In this document: in pieces, positions 14,958 to 22,258 of the stretch
Layout: each line of letters begins with the position of its first letter
How positions within the stretch are numbered: the first letter of the stretch is position 1
Source: Bacteroides sp.
Lineage (GTDB): Bacteria; Bacteroidota; Bacteroidia; Bacteroidales; Marinifilaceae
Direction of reading: 5' to 3'
DNA: 64,000 nucleotides
Assembly: GCA_021771575.1 (NCBI GenBank)
Contig: JAETOX010000004.1
Coordinates: 1-64,000, forward strand
The notes under the pieces: generated by a model
The model's input: only the letters and a program-made list of their open reading frames with translations
The model's database searches: none
What the model was told of the DNA's origin: nothing
Program-made: the position numbers and the translations under genes

Positions 14958-16838
14958 ATATGTATACCCATACAATCCCGAACGATAATTCGATAAAAAT
15001 TCGCGTCCCTCTTCAGGCGAGATGATTCCTTTTTTCACCGAAGTAGTCACCCATACTTCTACCGTACGGGCCATCCGTTTGGGTGTGAACTGAACATATT
15101 CCAATACATCGGCCACAGTTTCTCCTTCGATGATCTTATCGATCACATATTCATTTCCTTTGACCTTGATATGCACCGCATTTGTATCTCCGAACAGATT
15201 ATGCAGGTCACCCAAAATTTCCTGATATGCCCCAACAAGGAAAACCCCCAAATAATAAGGTTCTTTGTGGTTTAATTCATGCACGGGCAAATGGTAAGAA
15301 AAGTTACGAGTAGAAATAAAATTATTGATCTTTCCATCCGAATCACACGTAATATCCTGAATCGTAGCGGATTTCGTCGGTTGTTCGTTCAACCGCGAAA
15401 GGGGTATGATCGGAAAGATCTGATCGATCGCCCAGGAATCGGGTAAGGATTGAAACAACGAGAAATTACAAAAATACTTATCAGGTAACATCTTGGCTAT
15501 CTTTTTCAATTCATCGGGAGCATGTTTGGTCGCTTCTGCCATTTCGTATACTTCCCGTGCAACGGACCAGAAAAGACGTTCTACTTGTGCCCGGGTATGC
15601 AAATCGATCAATCCCAGATTGAATAAATTCAAAGCATCTTCGCGACATTGCAAAGCATCGTGCCAAGTCTCCAGCAAACGGGGCTGATTCAGGTTTTCCC
15701 AAAGATCGTATAATTCCTTCACCAATTCATGAGCACCTTCGCCTAATTCTTCGTTTTCATCGAAAGCCGGTAAACTGGTACTGGCCAAAGCCTCGAAAAC
15801 CAGAACCGAATGATGGGCGGTCAGCGAACGTCCCGATTCGGTGATAATATTCGGTTGCGGCAATTCATTTTTCTCACAGACGTCCACAATAGAAGATACG
15901 GCATCATTTACATACTCCTGAATCGAATAGTTCATACTGTTGGAAGTAGCCGAACGGGTACCATCGTAATCTACTCCAAGTCCTCCTCCTATATCCACAA
16001 AATTAATATTATAACCCATTCGTTTCAATTCCACATAAAACTGTGAAGCTTCCTTCAGGGCTGTTTTAATGCGCCGGATATTAGTCACCTGACTGCCGAT
16101 ATGAAAATGAATCAGCTGTAAAGAATCAGCCATTTTATTCTTCACCAAAATATCTAAAGCATCCAACAATTCACTCGAATTGACTCCGAATTTACTAACA
16201 TCTCCTCCCGATTCTTCCCATTTTCCACTCCCGGAGCTCGCTAATTTGATGCGGATACCGATATTCGGCTTTACATTCATCTTTTTCGCCAAACGGGCAA
16301 TGGTTTTTAATTCCATTAATTTCTCTACAACCAGAAAAATCCTTTTTCCCATCTTTTGGGCCAATAAAGCCAATTCGATATAGCTTTCATCTTTGTAGCC
16401 ATTGCAAATGATCATGGCATCATCGTCGATATCGATGGACAATACGGCATGCAATTCCGGTTTCGAACCGGCTTCCAGACCGATATTGAATTTATTACCA
16501 TGACTGACAATCTCTTCTACAACCGGCCGCATTTGATTCACCTTAATCGGATAAATGATGAAATTTTTAGCAGTGTATCCATACTCCTGAGCAGCAGCCT
16601 GAAAGCAATTGGAGATTTTTTCAATCCGATTGTCGAGAATATCCGGAAACCTTAAAAGCACCGGAGCTTCTACATCCCGGACCTGTAATTCCTCCATCAA
16701 TTCTTTTAAATCAATCGAAGGACCATTGGTCTTGGGTGTTACAGCAACATGACCTTTTTCGTTAATTGAAAAATAGTTCAGCCCCCAACCGTTGATATTA
16801 TACAGTTCTGCTGAATCGTCGATACTCCATTTTCTCAT
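14949..16838 (-). CDS. speA: biosynthetic arginine decarboxylase
   Basis: This 629-residue enzyme is a fold-III, PLP-dependent arginine decarboxylase of the SpeA type, converting arginine to agmatine and CO2. The PLP-binding lysine lies in FIIYPIKVNQMRPVVEEI near residue 100. The VDIGGGLGVDYDGT segment matches the family's phosphate-binding glycine-rich loop, and NIITESGRSLTAHHSVLVF contains the conserved ESGR. Length is normal for SpeA. Together with agmatinase at 147-1007 it forms the polyamine route, although the genes are separated by the SusCD locus. It has its own transcription unit, since its neighbours are on the other strand or spaced by over 100 bases. Confidence 0.95.
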   Translation of the reverse strand: MRKWSIDDSAELYNINGWGLNYFSINEKGHVAVTPKTNGPSIDLKELMEELQVRDVEAPVLLRFPDILDNRIEKISNCFQAAAQEYGYTAKNFIIYPIKVNQMRPVVEEIVSHGNKFNIGLEAGSKPELHAVLSIDIDDDAMIICNGYKDESYIELALLAQKMGKRIFLVVEKLMELKTIARLAKKMNVKPNIGIRIKLASSGSGKWEESGGDVSKFGVNSSELLDALDILVKNKMADSLQLIHFHIGSQVTNIRRIKTALKEASQFYVELKRMGYNINFVDIGGGLGVDYDGTRSATSNSMNYSIQEYVNDAVSSIVDVCEKNELPQPNIITESGRSLTAHHSVLVFEALASTSLPAFDENEELGEGAHELVKELYDLWENLNQPRLLETWHDALQCREDALNLFNLGLIDLHTRAQVERLFWSVAREVYEMAEATKHAPDELKKIAKMLPDKYFCNFSLFQSLPDSWAIDQIFPIIPLSRLNEQPTKSATIQDITCDSDGKINNFISTRNFSYHLPVHELNHKEPYYLGVFLVGAYQEILGDLHNLFGDTNAVHIKVKGNEYVIDKIIEGETVADVLEYVQFTPKRMARTVEVWVTTSVKKGIISPEEGREFLSNYRSGLYGYTYLE

Positions 16839-16954
16839 CTCTTTGTGTTGAAATCGATAATATTAAGGTTTTCTAAATCCGTGCAAATCTAAGGGAATTA
16901 ATCGACAATTAAAAGGTGTCTATTGAAAATTATTACGATTTCAAACACAGGAAG

Positions 16955-17596
16955 TTACTTATCGGTTAATATTGTTCGATCGATACCATAAATATAGAGA
17001 AGGGCCCCTTCCTTTATGGTATCTATTACTTGCTTACTCACTGCAGGCGGCAAAGCCGGACACCCCAGGCTTCTTCCTAGCCGTCCCTGTCCCCGCACTA
17101 CTCCCGGATCGGCATAGGGAGCTCCATGTACAACGATGGCCCGTTCCCGGGCTTTATCATTGCGTCCCTTTTCCAAACCATCTAACATCAGCGAATAACC
17201 GTTACGGCCATAATAGGTTTCGGCTGTATGGAAAAAACCCAGGGAACTCTTATAAGAGCCCGGTTCATTGGAAAAAGAAACGGCATAATTTTCTCCACTA
17301 TTTCTACCATGAGCAACATGGGATTCAAACAACACCTGTTTGAAAGATAAATCGATGACACACATTCGTTTCCCGGTTGAAGGCCGGGAATAATCGATTA
17401 CTACTAACAATGGTTTCTCCGGGATATACCTGTTATATCCCCTCAATGCTTGCTGAAAAGCCTGATAAGAAACCGTTTCAGCCAATGCCAGTTTCTGGTA
17501 AAGCTGCTGTATCTCCGTTTCCGGAAAAACATGTTTCTCACTTTTACCAATTTTAACACAGCACACCAATAAAATAAACAACCACGCTTTATACAT
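16955..17596 (-). CDS. murein L,D-transpeptidase catalytic-domain protein (YkuD_2 type)
   Basis: This 213-residue exported protein has a signal-like N-terminus (MYKAWLFILLVCCVKIG) followed by an L,D-transpeptidase catalytic domain of the YkuD_2 type. Visible motifs are HGAPYADPG with His157 and RSLGCPALP with Cys179, the catalytic pair. Such enzymes act on peptidoglycan stem peptides, forming 3-3 links or attaching proteins. The ESHVAHGRNSG and NEPGSYKSSLGFF segments are typical of this subfamily. It lies 15 bases after a second L,D-transpeptidase gene in the same direction, so the two form an operon. Confidence 0.85.
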   Translation of the reverse strand: MYKAWLFILLVCCVKIGKSEKHVFPETEIQQLYQKLALAETVSYQAFQQALRGYNRYIPEKPLLVVIDYSRPSTGKRMCVIDLSFKQVLFESHVAHGRNSGENYAVSFSNEPGSYKSSLGFFHTAETYYGRNGYSLMLDGLEKGRNDKARERAIVVHGAPYADPGVVRGQGRLGRSLGCPALPPAVSKQVIDTIKEGALLYIYGIDRTILTDK

Positions 17597-17611
17597 CCAC
17601 TTAATTTAATA

Positions 17612-18523
17612 TTAATCAAAAACAATCACCAATGCTTCCCCCACAGGCGCCCAATCATAGACAAATTGTGCATGCGAAGTGGCATTTCTAACACACATGT
17701 GTGAACTCGGCACAGTACCCAATGACCAGCTGAATTCATATTGCACCGTTTTCGGATAAGCCGTCGGCACTCCATGAATATAAGCACCTCCAGTAAAACG
17801 ACTGGCCCAGGGAGCATGCCCTCCTAATCCTTTTCCTCCGTCTCTGAGATAGGCCATCGATCTGAGTTTTGTCCGAATCACATAAATTCCGAGAGGCGTT
17901 TCCCGTTTAAAAGGGGGTCTTTGTACCCCGGTTGTTGCAGGATTCATACTTCTCACCAACCAGGTAGAATCCCCTTGCTCCAATGTGGCGATATTTTGAT
18001 TCGTCCGATCGACAAAAATCAATTTCCGGAAATCCACTCCCCCCAAACGCTCCGCATATTTAGCCGGCACTAACCATTGTCCCGAAAAAAGAGGAGATTC
18101 AACCATTAAGTAATCAGCCGTGTCTTTTATCACACTCACCAGAGCTCCATCTCTCTCATAACGTTCCGGAATTTCCAAATTACCCGGACAATATAAAGGT
18201 ATGGACTGATCCCGCTTAACCCCATATTTGTCTTGAATTGCCCGGTAAGCGTCCCGACTGGCAGAATCAGCCAGAGGAGCTACTCCGTTCCGATTTTTGT
18301 AATTACTCAATGCAGCAAATTCTTTCGCTGCATTTTCAAATGTAATCAAAGAATCGATCTTACCAGCTATTTTCTCCCACTGAAATGCCCGTTCTGTAGT
18401 TTTATAGGTATAAGCATCTTCCAATGTATGACGATCATACTTCAAATCTTTCTCGATCTTCACTCCTTCTGTCATAACAGCCACTCCAACCAAAACAGGT
18501 ATCAGATAAAATCCCCTCTTCAT
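17612..18523 (-). CDS. L,D-transpeptidase (YkuD family)
   Basis: This 303-residue protein has an N-terminal signal or anchor segment and a C-terminal YkuD domain (about 190-303) with the catalytic signature HG (His250) followed by SSHMCVRN (Ser274, His275, Cys277). The N-terminal half, about 30-180, contains the segment YLMVESPLFSGQWLVPAKYA and is not a recognised domain. It is the first gene of a two-gene peptidoglycan-modifying operon. Confidence 0.82.
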   Translation of the reverse strand: MKRGFYLIPVLVGVAVMTEGVKIEKDLKYDRHTLEDAYTYKTTERAFQWEKIAGKIDSLITFENAAKEFAALSNYKNRNGVAPLADSASRDAYRAIQDKYGVKRDQSIPLYCPGNLEIPERYERDGALVSVIKDTADYLMVESPLFSGQWLVPAKYAERLGGVDFRKLIFVDRTNQNIATLEQGDSTWLVRSMNPATTGVQRPPFKRETPLGIYVIRTKLRSMAYLRDGGKGLGGHAPWASRFTGGAYIHGVPTAYPKTVQYEFSWSLGTVPSSHMCVRNATSHAQFVYDWAPVGEALVIVFD

Positions 18524-18753
18524 CGCCTCTAGATCAAATAGATAAAACTTTTCTATTTGATACGTAAAAATAATTTTTTTTCCTTTATATCGAACCGCGC
18601 TTTTGTACTATTTATGAAACATTCACGTTTACAAGCCTATAGATGTACTTTTGGTATATTATCCATATTTTTTATATCTTTGTAAAGAGTTCATTCTCCA
18701 AAGGAGAAAGGAAATCGGGAAACGGTAAATCTTTGTATTTGTCGTTTCCTGTC
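18524..18753. other. AT-rich intergenic region between the transpeptidase and DUF3800 operons
   Basis: This 230-base stretch lies upstream of the L,D-transpeptidase operon on the minus strand and downstream of the DUF3800 operon. It contains a well-formed plus-strand promoter match at 18650-18682 that leads into no gene, followed by two small hairpins: TTCTCC-AAA-GGAGAA, and GGAAACG with CGTTTCC. Confidence 0.5.
18650..18682 (+). promoter_or_regulatory. orphan promoter, possible small RNA start
   Basis: TTTG at 18650-18653 and TATCTTTG at 18675-18682 with a 21-base spacer match the Bacteroidetes promoter. The transcript would run towards the 3' end of the convergent 18754-19245 gene and has no coding frame to serve. 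Confidence 0.4.
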
Positions 18754-19245
18754 TTAATAAACCGACGATAATTTTCTACACCACTTTTTCCAGATTTTAT
18801 TCCTATTCCTTCCTTTTACATAATAAGCTGTCAATAAGTAGTAACGATTCTTTCCGCGGGGCTCCAGCACGATAACATAGGATTCCCAGTAATCATAAAG
18901 ATAGGTCCGGATAGCCTTTTTATCTTGCACAGAGAATACATACAATGTCTGAGAATTTTTTTCCGCCAGATGAAAACGAATCCAATGCAAGCGCCTGGCG
19001 CGCTCCGGGTCATATACCCGATGCAGGCTCTTATTTTCAGCCGTAGTGATCAGATGTTCGAAAAGCGTTTTTAATGTCAGCTTTCCGTCTTGTAAAGTAG
19101 GTAAAATTATTTTTTGACGAAATCGATTGGTATGCTCCACAAAGTCCCTTTTAAAAATTCCCATAAGGGAATCGATGCGTTCCGGTTCTTCTAACGCATC
19201 TATATCCAACAGAGCATTATATTGTTGCAGCAAGTTAAGTGGCAT
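18754..19245 (-). CDS. putative PBECR-like nuclease, partner of DUF3800 gene
   Basis: This 163-residue soluble basic protein has a C-terminal half (about 78-155) that looks like the phage-Barnase-EndoU-ColicinE5/D-RelE-like (PBECR) nuclease fold. It has a segment DPERARRLHWIRFHL, then TYLYDYWESYVIVLEPRGK, and the strand RYYLLTAYYV followed by a basic helix RNRNKIWKKWCRKL. That order (ER.R.pWI, short strands, yVvVl, YyLlTAYyv, basic tail) is how I remember the family, so the call is an inference. The N-terminal half is helical and unrecognised. Its start lies one base after the stop of the DUF3800 gene, so the two are surely cotranscribed and probably translationally coupled. Confidence 0.5.
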   Translation of the reverse strand: MPLNLLQQYNALLDIDALEEPERIDSLMGIFKRDFVEHTNRFRQKIILPTLQDGKLTLKTLFEHLITTAENKSLHRVYDPERARRLHWIRFHLAEKNSQTLYVFSVQDKKAIRTYLYDYWESYVIVLEPRGKNRYYLLTAYYVKGRNRNKIWKKWCRKLSSVY

Positions 19246-19246
19246 C

Positions 19247-19927
19247 TTAAATTCTGATTCGAAACAAATTGAACTTATAAAAGCTTTTTCCTGTCGTATT
19301 TTCTAAATCGGTACGTGAACGGTTCCGGATTTTTTCGATCAACCGGAGTTTGGGCAAAGACGATTTAGCTGTATGATTCAAATGATAAGAGATAGCACCG
19401 ATAAGCAAATCACACAATTGAAGTAAATCCAACTCGTGCGAACGGACATGCTGTATTTTCTTTATCACTCCCATTTGTACATTCAATATTTTTTGCAGTT
19501 CGGTAATCCGATGATGACTCAAATTATCTTTGATATCCAGATAAATATTGTAGTTTACTCCTGTATCCAACATGTGATAAATCAATTGATAATACATCAA
19601 ATAATAAAATTTATCATAGTCATCCCCACACTTGTCTTTGATATAGCGATATTTATCCACAATGATCGCCCGAAAACGTATATCCGACCGACTAAAAAAC
19701 CAATCCACCAGCCTGGAATAAAATTCAAAATTCCACTCATTCAAATAAGTCCATTTTACTTCCAGGGTATTCTTATATTTTGTCCGCAAAATCTTCAGCT
19801 CTTTTTTCAAGCTACATGTCCGATAATCAGGAACCGAGATATAACCAAGAATCATAAACTGTTTTCCGTCATTACGCAGATGACAGCTTTCATCACAATA
19901 AAAATTATATACTTTGTCAGCGCCCAT
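19247..19927 (-). CDS. DUF3800 family protein
   Basis: This 226-residue protein shows the DUF3800 pattern: YNFYCDESCH near the N-terminus, the FRAIIVDKYRY strand, YNIYLDIKDNLSHH in the middle, and HELDLLQLCDLLIGAISYHL. The scattered Asp and Glu residues (the CDES Asp, LD.KD and QLCDLL) fit an RNase-H-like acidic active site. DUF3800 genes are frequent in phage, mobile-element and defence neighbourhoods, and their function is not established. An upstream in-frame start at 19993 would add 22 hydrophobic residues; 19927 is preferred because family members begin just before the first strand. It is the first gene of a two-gene operon with the PBECR-like gene. Confidence 0.8.
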   Translation of the reverse strand: MGADKVYNFYCDESCHLRNDGKQFMILGYISVPDYRTCSLKKELKILRTKYKNTLEVKWTYLNEWNFEFYSRLVDWFFSRSDIRFRAIIVDKYRYIKDKCGDDYDKFYYLMYYQLIYHMLDTGVNYNIYLDIKDNLSHHRITELQKILNVQMGVIKKIQHVRSHELDLLQLCDLLIGAISYHLNHTAKSSLPKLRLIEKIRNRSRTDLENTTGKSFYKFNLFRIRI

Positions 19928-20137
19928 GACACCAAGATTTGCACAAGCTAATTTATGAAAATATTTGCTTATAACAAAAAACAAAGGATACAAATCGGGA
20001 TCATATTTTTATTTTTTTTGACAATTTTTTATCATACGCCCAGTCCAACCATCTCCCCAGAATTGAGTACGCTCAAATCGATGGTGATAAAATTTGTGGG
20101 TTATAATTTTATAACCTACATTTATATGTATCTATAA

Positions 20138-20335
20138 AGAATTAAATTATACCAAACTATTGATTTTATTTGGACTGAGATTCTATTTTATATACGTGAC
20201 CACGAACCGATGCATACACATGTTGAAAGTAGCGACGGTATAGCAAAGTTTGAAATTGAAAATGAAATACGATTAATTGAAAATAACGGCTTAAAACCAG
20301 AGGATCTGAAACTGGATGAAAGTATTCGGTTCTAA
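20138..20335 (+). pseudogene. DUF4160 remnant (broken at the 5' end, short at the 3' end)
   Basis: The open frame 20138-20335 has no normal start but encodes a clear DUF4160 stretch: ILFYIRDHEPMHTHVESSDG, then IAKFEIENEIRLIENNGLKP and EDLKLDESIRF before the stop. The HEP..H.HVE motif is the family hallmark. Family members usually run to about 80-90 residues and continue past this point, so both ends are lost. DUF4160 normally stands directly upstream of DUF2442 in toxin-antitoxin-like pairs, and a DUF2442 gene follows 13 bases later, so this is the remains of such a pair. Confidence 0.65.
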
Positions 20336-20348
20336 ATAAATAACGACG

Positions 20349-20758
20349 ATGGATATGACAATGAAAAAACTATGGTTTGAGGATGAAAAGATTTTCATTC
20401 AGACCGGGGATGGGAAAGTCCTCTGGCAGTCTTTTTTATGGTATCCGCGCTTAAAGAATGCAACAGAGGAAGAACGTAATGCTTACCTAATCGTTTGGGA
20501 ATTCGATGGGAAAGCATCGATGAAGACATATCTTTCGAGAGTTTTACCTATGACCAGCCCGAACCTCAGGGAATTAGTCGTTTGTTTCTGACTCATCCGG
20601 AGCTGAATGCTTCGGCCATCGCCCGTCACTTGGGAATGAAACAGAGTTTATTGGCACAGTATATTAACGGGACTAAAAAACCTTCTCCGGAAAGGGAGAA
20701 ACTGATTCTGGATGAAATCCGGAAAATTGGTTTGGAATTGTCAAATGTTGCGATATAA
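20349..20758 (+). pseudogene. DUF2442 protein with C-terminal helix-turn-helix, frameshifted
   Basis: The first frame (from 20349) gives MKKLWFEDEKIFIQTGDGKV and WYPRLKNATEEERNAY, the usual DUF2442 N-terminal half. The match then continues in a different frame from about 20485: LGIRWESIDEDISFESFTY, then a tail with ASAIARHLGMKQSLLAQYIN that is an XRE-like helix-turn-helix, ending at 20758. The shift corresponds to the loss of one base near 20482-20495 (CTTACCTAATCGTTTGGG). Intact proteins of this type act as the antitoxin-like partner of DUF4160. With the upstream gene also broken, the pair is most likely dead. Confidence 0.7.
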
Positions 20759-20810
20759 AATAGCTATTGCCTGGCCTGGTTGGTGAGTAGTTCCGGTCGT
20801 ACTTTTGATT

Positions 20811-20912
20811 ATGCTATTTATTGGGAATTGGTGCTGGGCGCTTGTTATTACATTAGCTCTGTCTGGGCTTTTTTTCTTGGATAAATATTTTTATATTGCT
20901 TTAAAGATATGA
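20811..20912 (+). CDS. very small hydrophobic frame
   Basis: This is a 33-codon frame (starts MLFIGNWCWALVITLALS, ends DKYFYIALKI) with one membrane-spanning segment, between the DUF2442 remnant and the Panacea gene. It has no recognised family and no clear promoter. It could be the tail of a lost membrane gene or chance. Nothing else is visible between 20759 and 20969. Confidence 0.2.
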   Translation: MLFIGNWCWALVITLALSGLFFLDKYFYIALKI

Positions 20913-20969
20913 TTTTTACTATTTTTCTGTTTAAATCATAGACATACATATCTAAAATATTATATACAC

Positions 20970-21000
20970 CTTGTTTTTTAAGTATTTTTCCATACCTTTG
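20970..21000 (+). promoter_or_regulatory. promoter of the Panacea gene
   Basis: TTG at 20971-20973, a 19-base spacer and TACCTTTG at 20993-21000 match the Bacteroidetes -33/-7 promoter. The ATG follows 22 bases later, so the leader is very short. Confidence 0.6.
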
Positions 21001-21022
21001 ACCTAGAGACAGGCAATATAGC

Positions 21023-21499
21023 ATGGACACAGAAACATACAAATATAATAGTGTTACCGTTGCAAAATTTATTGTGGCTTATGCTCATAAAGAATGTATC
21101 ACAATAAATATGACTAAGTTGCAAAAGTTACTATATATTGCATATGGTTTATACCTTGCTGTCAAAAATTCTCGCTTATTAAATGAACATCCACAAGCAT
21201 GGCCATATGGACCTGTTTTTCCTACCACACGGAATAAGTTATTAAAATTAGACTTAACTACCATTTCATTAGATGATCCAGAATTTAGGAATCTTAAAGA
21301 AGACAAAGAAATAGAATCTCTCCTAAATCTTATTTTTAAGTCTTTTGGGAAGCTTAGTGCAAGTCAGCTTAGTGAATGGTCTCATCAATCCGGATCTCCA
21401 TGGGAGGAAACCGTATCTTCACCTAAATTTAATTGGGGAAAACGTATTGATGACGATATAATTCGGTCTTATTTTAGTAAAATGATTGAGCATGAATGA
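21023..21499 (+). CDS. Panacea-domain (SocA/DUF4065-like) putative antitoxin
   Basis: This 158-residue protein has the Panacea/DUF4065 fold signature. It starts with VAKFIVAYAHKE, then ITINMTKLQKLLYIAYGLYL, the hallmark EHPQAWPYGPVFPTTRNKL and a C-terminal LSASQLSEWSHQSGSPWEET. Panacea domains are known as antitoxin domains that neutralise many unrelated toxins (SocA of Caulobacter is the first described example), usually through a two-gene operon. Here the stop codon overlaps the start of the next frame by eight bases (ATGAATGA), so that small membrane protein is the expected partner. Confidence 0.85.
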   Translation: MDTETYKYNSVTVAKFIVAYAHKECITINMTKLQKLLYIAYGLYLAVKNSRLLNEHPQAWPYGPVFPTTRNKLLKLDLTTISLDDPEFRNLKEDKEIESLLNLIFKSFGKLSASQLSEWSHQSGSPWEETVSSPKFNWGKRIDDDIIRSYFSKMIEHE

Positions 21500-21847
21500 T
21501 TTTTCTTTTATTAAAATAAAACCGTCATCCCACACTGAGCAACAGTCTATCAATTTTATAACTGGGGATGTTGATACTTTATCTTTAGAAGAACAGAAAA
21601 AAAACGTTATGGCCAAGATACCAAATATAGGAAAATTTTAGCTCATTGGGTAATGTTTGTAGTAACAGGATGGTTATTATGTGTCCTCTTCATTATCGCT
21701 TTCAATAGAATATTAAATTTCAACATCGATAATTCTGTATGCATTACACTATTAGCAACAACTACTGTAAATGTTTTAGGTTTAGCATTTATCGTATTAA
21801 ATGGAATATTTGGAGGACGCCTTTTTATTAAAAAACGTAATAAATGA
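21492..21847 (+). pseudogene. two-helix membrane protein, frame broken at an A8 slippery run; candidate toxin partner of Panacea gene
   Basis: The zero frame starts with ATG at 21492 (MNDFSFIKIKPSSH) and stops at 21639-21641 after 49 codons. The stretch 21597-21604 is eight A followed by C, read CAG AAA AAA AAC, which contains the canonical -1 slippery heptamer A AAA AAC. A -1 shift there continues directly as RYGQDTKYRKILAHWVM and two membrane helices (VMFVVTGWLLCVLFIIAF and VCITLLATTTVNVLGLAFIV) to the stop at 21847, giving 118 residues. Similar small membrane proteins read straight through, as I recall them. Either one A has been lost from a run of nine, or the full product is made by programmed frameshifting. 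The second part alone has a possible ATG at 21653. Confidence 0.6.
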
Positions 21848-21974
21848 GATAAGTAAAGGCCATAAGGTTCTGATACTTTTTATTCGACACCTCAGAGAAA
21901 TCCGGGGTTTTCTTTGCCCTTTCAAAAATTTCCGTATTATTACAGTGCTTAATCATACCAAGGCCAGAGATAGA

Positions 21975-22002
21975 CCGCCCTCAATCCGTTGGCGGACTTT
22001 TT
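21975..22002 (+). terminator. possible terminator of the Panacea operon
   Basis: CCGCC (21975-21979) pairs with GGCGG (21991-21995) across an 11-base loop, followed by ACTTTTT. The stem is short, so this is a moderate call. The rest of 21848-22068 shows no gene. Confidence 0.4.
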
Positions 22003-22068
22003 ATGTCTACACTCAACACGATAACGTATACTCTTTGTCAACCTCCTCAGAAATTTGTCAACTTTAAA

Positions 22069-22095
22069 CAAAAAACGCACTGAAAATCAGTGCGT
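22069..22095 (-). terminator. rho-independent terminator of tRNA-Pro
   Basis: ACGCACTGA (22075-22083) and TCAGTGCGT (22087-22095) form a perfect nine-base stem with a three-base loop. On the minus strand it is followed by TTTTTT, 12 bases after the mature 3' end of the tRNA. Confidence 0.85.
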
Positions 22096-22106
22096 CCTAT
22101 TTTCTG

Positions 22107-22179
22107 TCGAGATGACTGGACTTGAACCAGCGGCCTCCACGTCCCGAACGTGGCGCGCTACCAACTGCGCTACATCTCG
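22107..22179 (-). tRNA. tRNA-Pro (anticodon CGG)
   Basis: Read on the minus strand, the 73-base gene has the acceptor stem CGAGATG/CATCTCG, a D-arm with GCGCAGTTGGTAGCGC, the anticodon stem CCACG/CGTGG around the loop TTCGGGA (anticodon CGG), and a T-arm with GGTTCAAGTCC. The first base pair C1-G72 and discriminator A are typical of bacterial proline tRNAs. CCA is not encoded, since the next bases are CAG. It borders the accessory island at 18.7-22 kb on the 3' side of the tRNA, which is a common place for integration, but I see no duplicated tRNA 3' end further away. Confidence 0.95.
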
Positions 22180-22189
22180 TTTGCGGTTG

Positions 22190-22197
22190 CAAATGTA
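22190..22197 (-). promoter_or_regulatory. -7 element of tRNA-Pro promoter
   Basis: On the minus strand TACATTTG matches TAnnTTTG, ten bases before the tRNA 5' end. It is divergent from the rbfA promoter. Confidence 0.45.
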
Positions 22198-22220
22198 ATA
22201 AAAGTCTCAATAAAAAGTAC

Positions 22221-22228
22221 TATATTTG
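22221..22228 (+). promoter_or_regulatory. -7 element of rbfA promoter
   Basis: TATATTTG matches TAnnTTTG and lies 30 bases before the rbfA ATG. A clear -33 element is not visible. Confidence 0.45.
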
Positions 22229-22258
22229 TTGAAATTTTTTTCATGTAAATTTTAAGTT

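Noticed and set aside
19955-20137. 60-codon plus-strand frame before the DUF4160 remnant
   Set aside because: It overlaps only the long alternative N-terminus of the DUF3800 gene and has no family pattern.
21801-22067. 88-codon plus-strand frame upstream of tRNA-Pro
   Set aside because: It begins inside the frameshifted membrane gene in another frame, and the translation shows no protein-like pattern.
18524-22258. Possible attachment site duplication from integration at tRNA-Pro
   Set aside because: I looked for a second copy of the tRNA 3' end (CGAGATGACTGGACTTGAA side) in the island and its left flank and saw none; no integrase is present.
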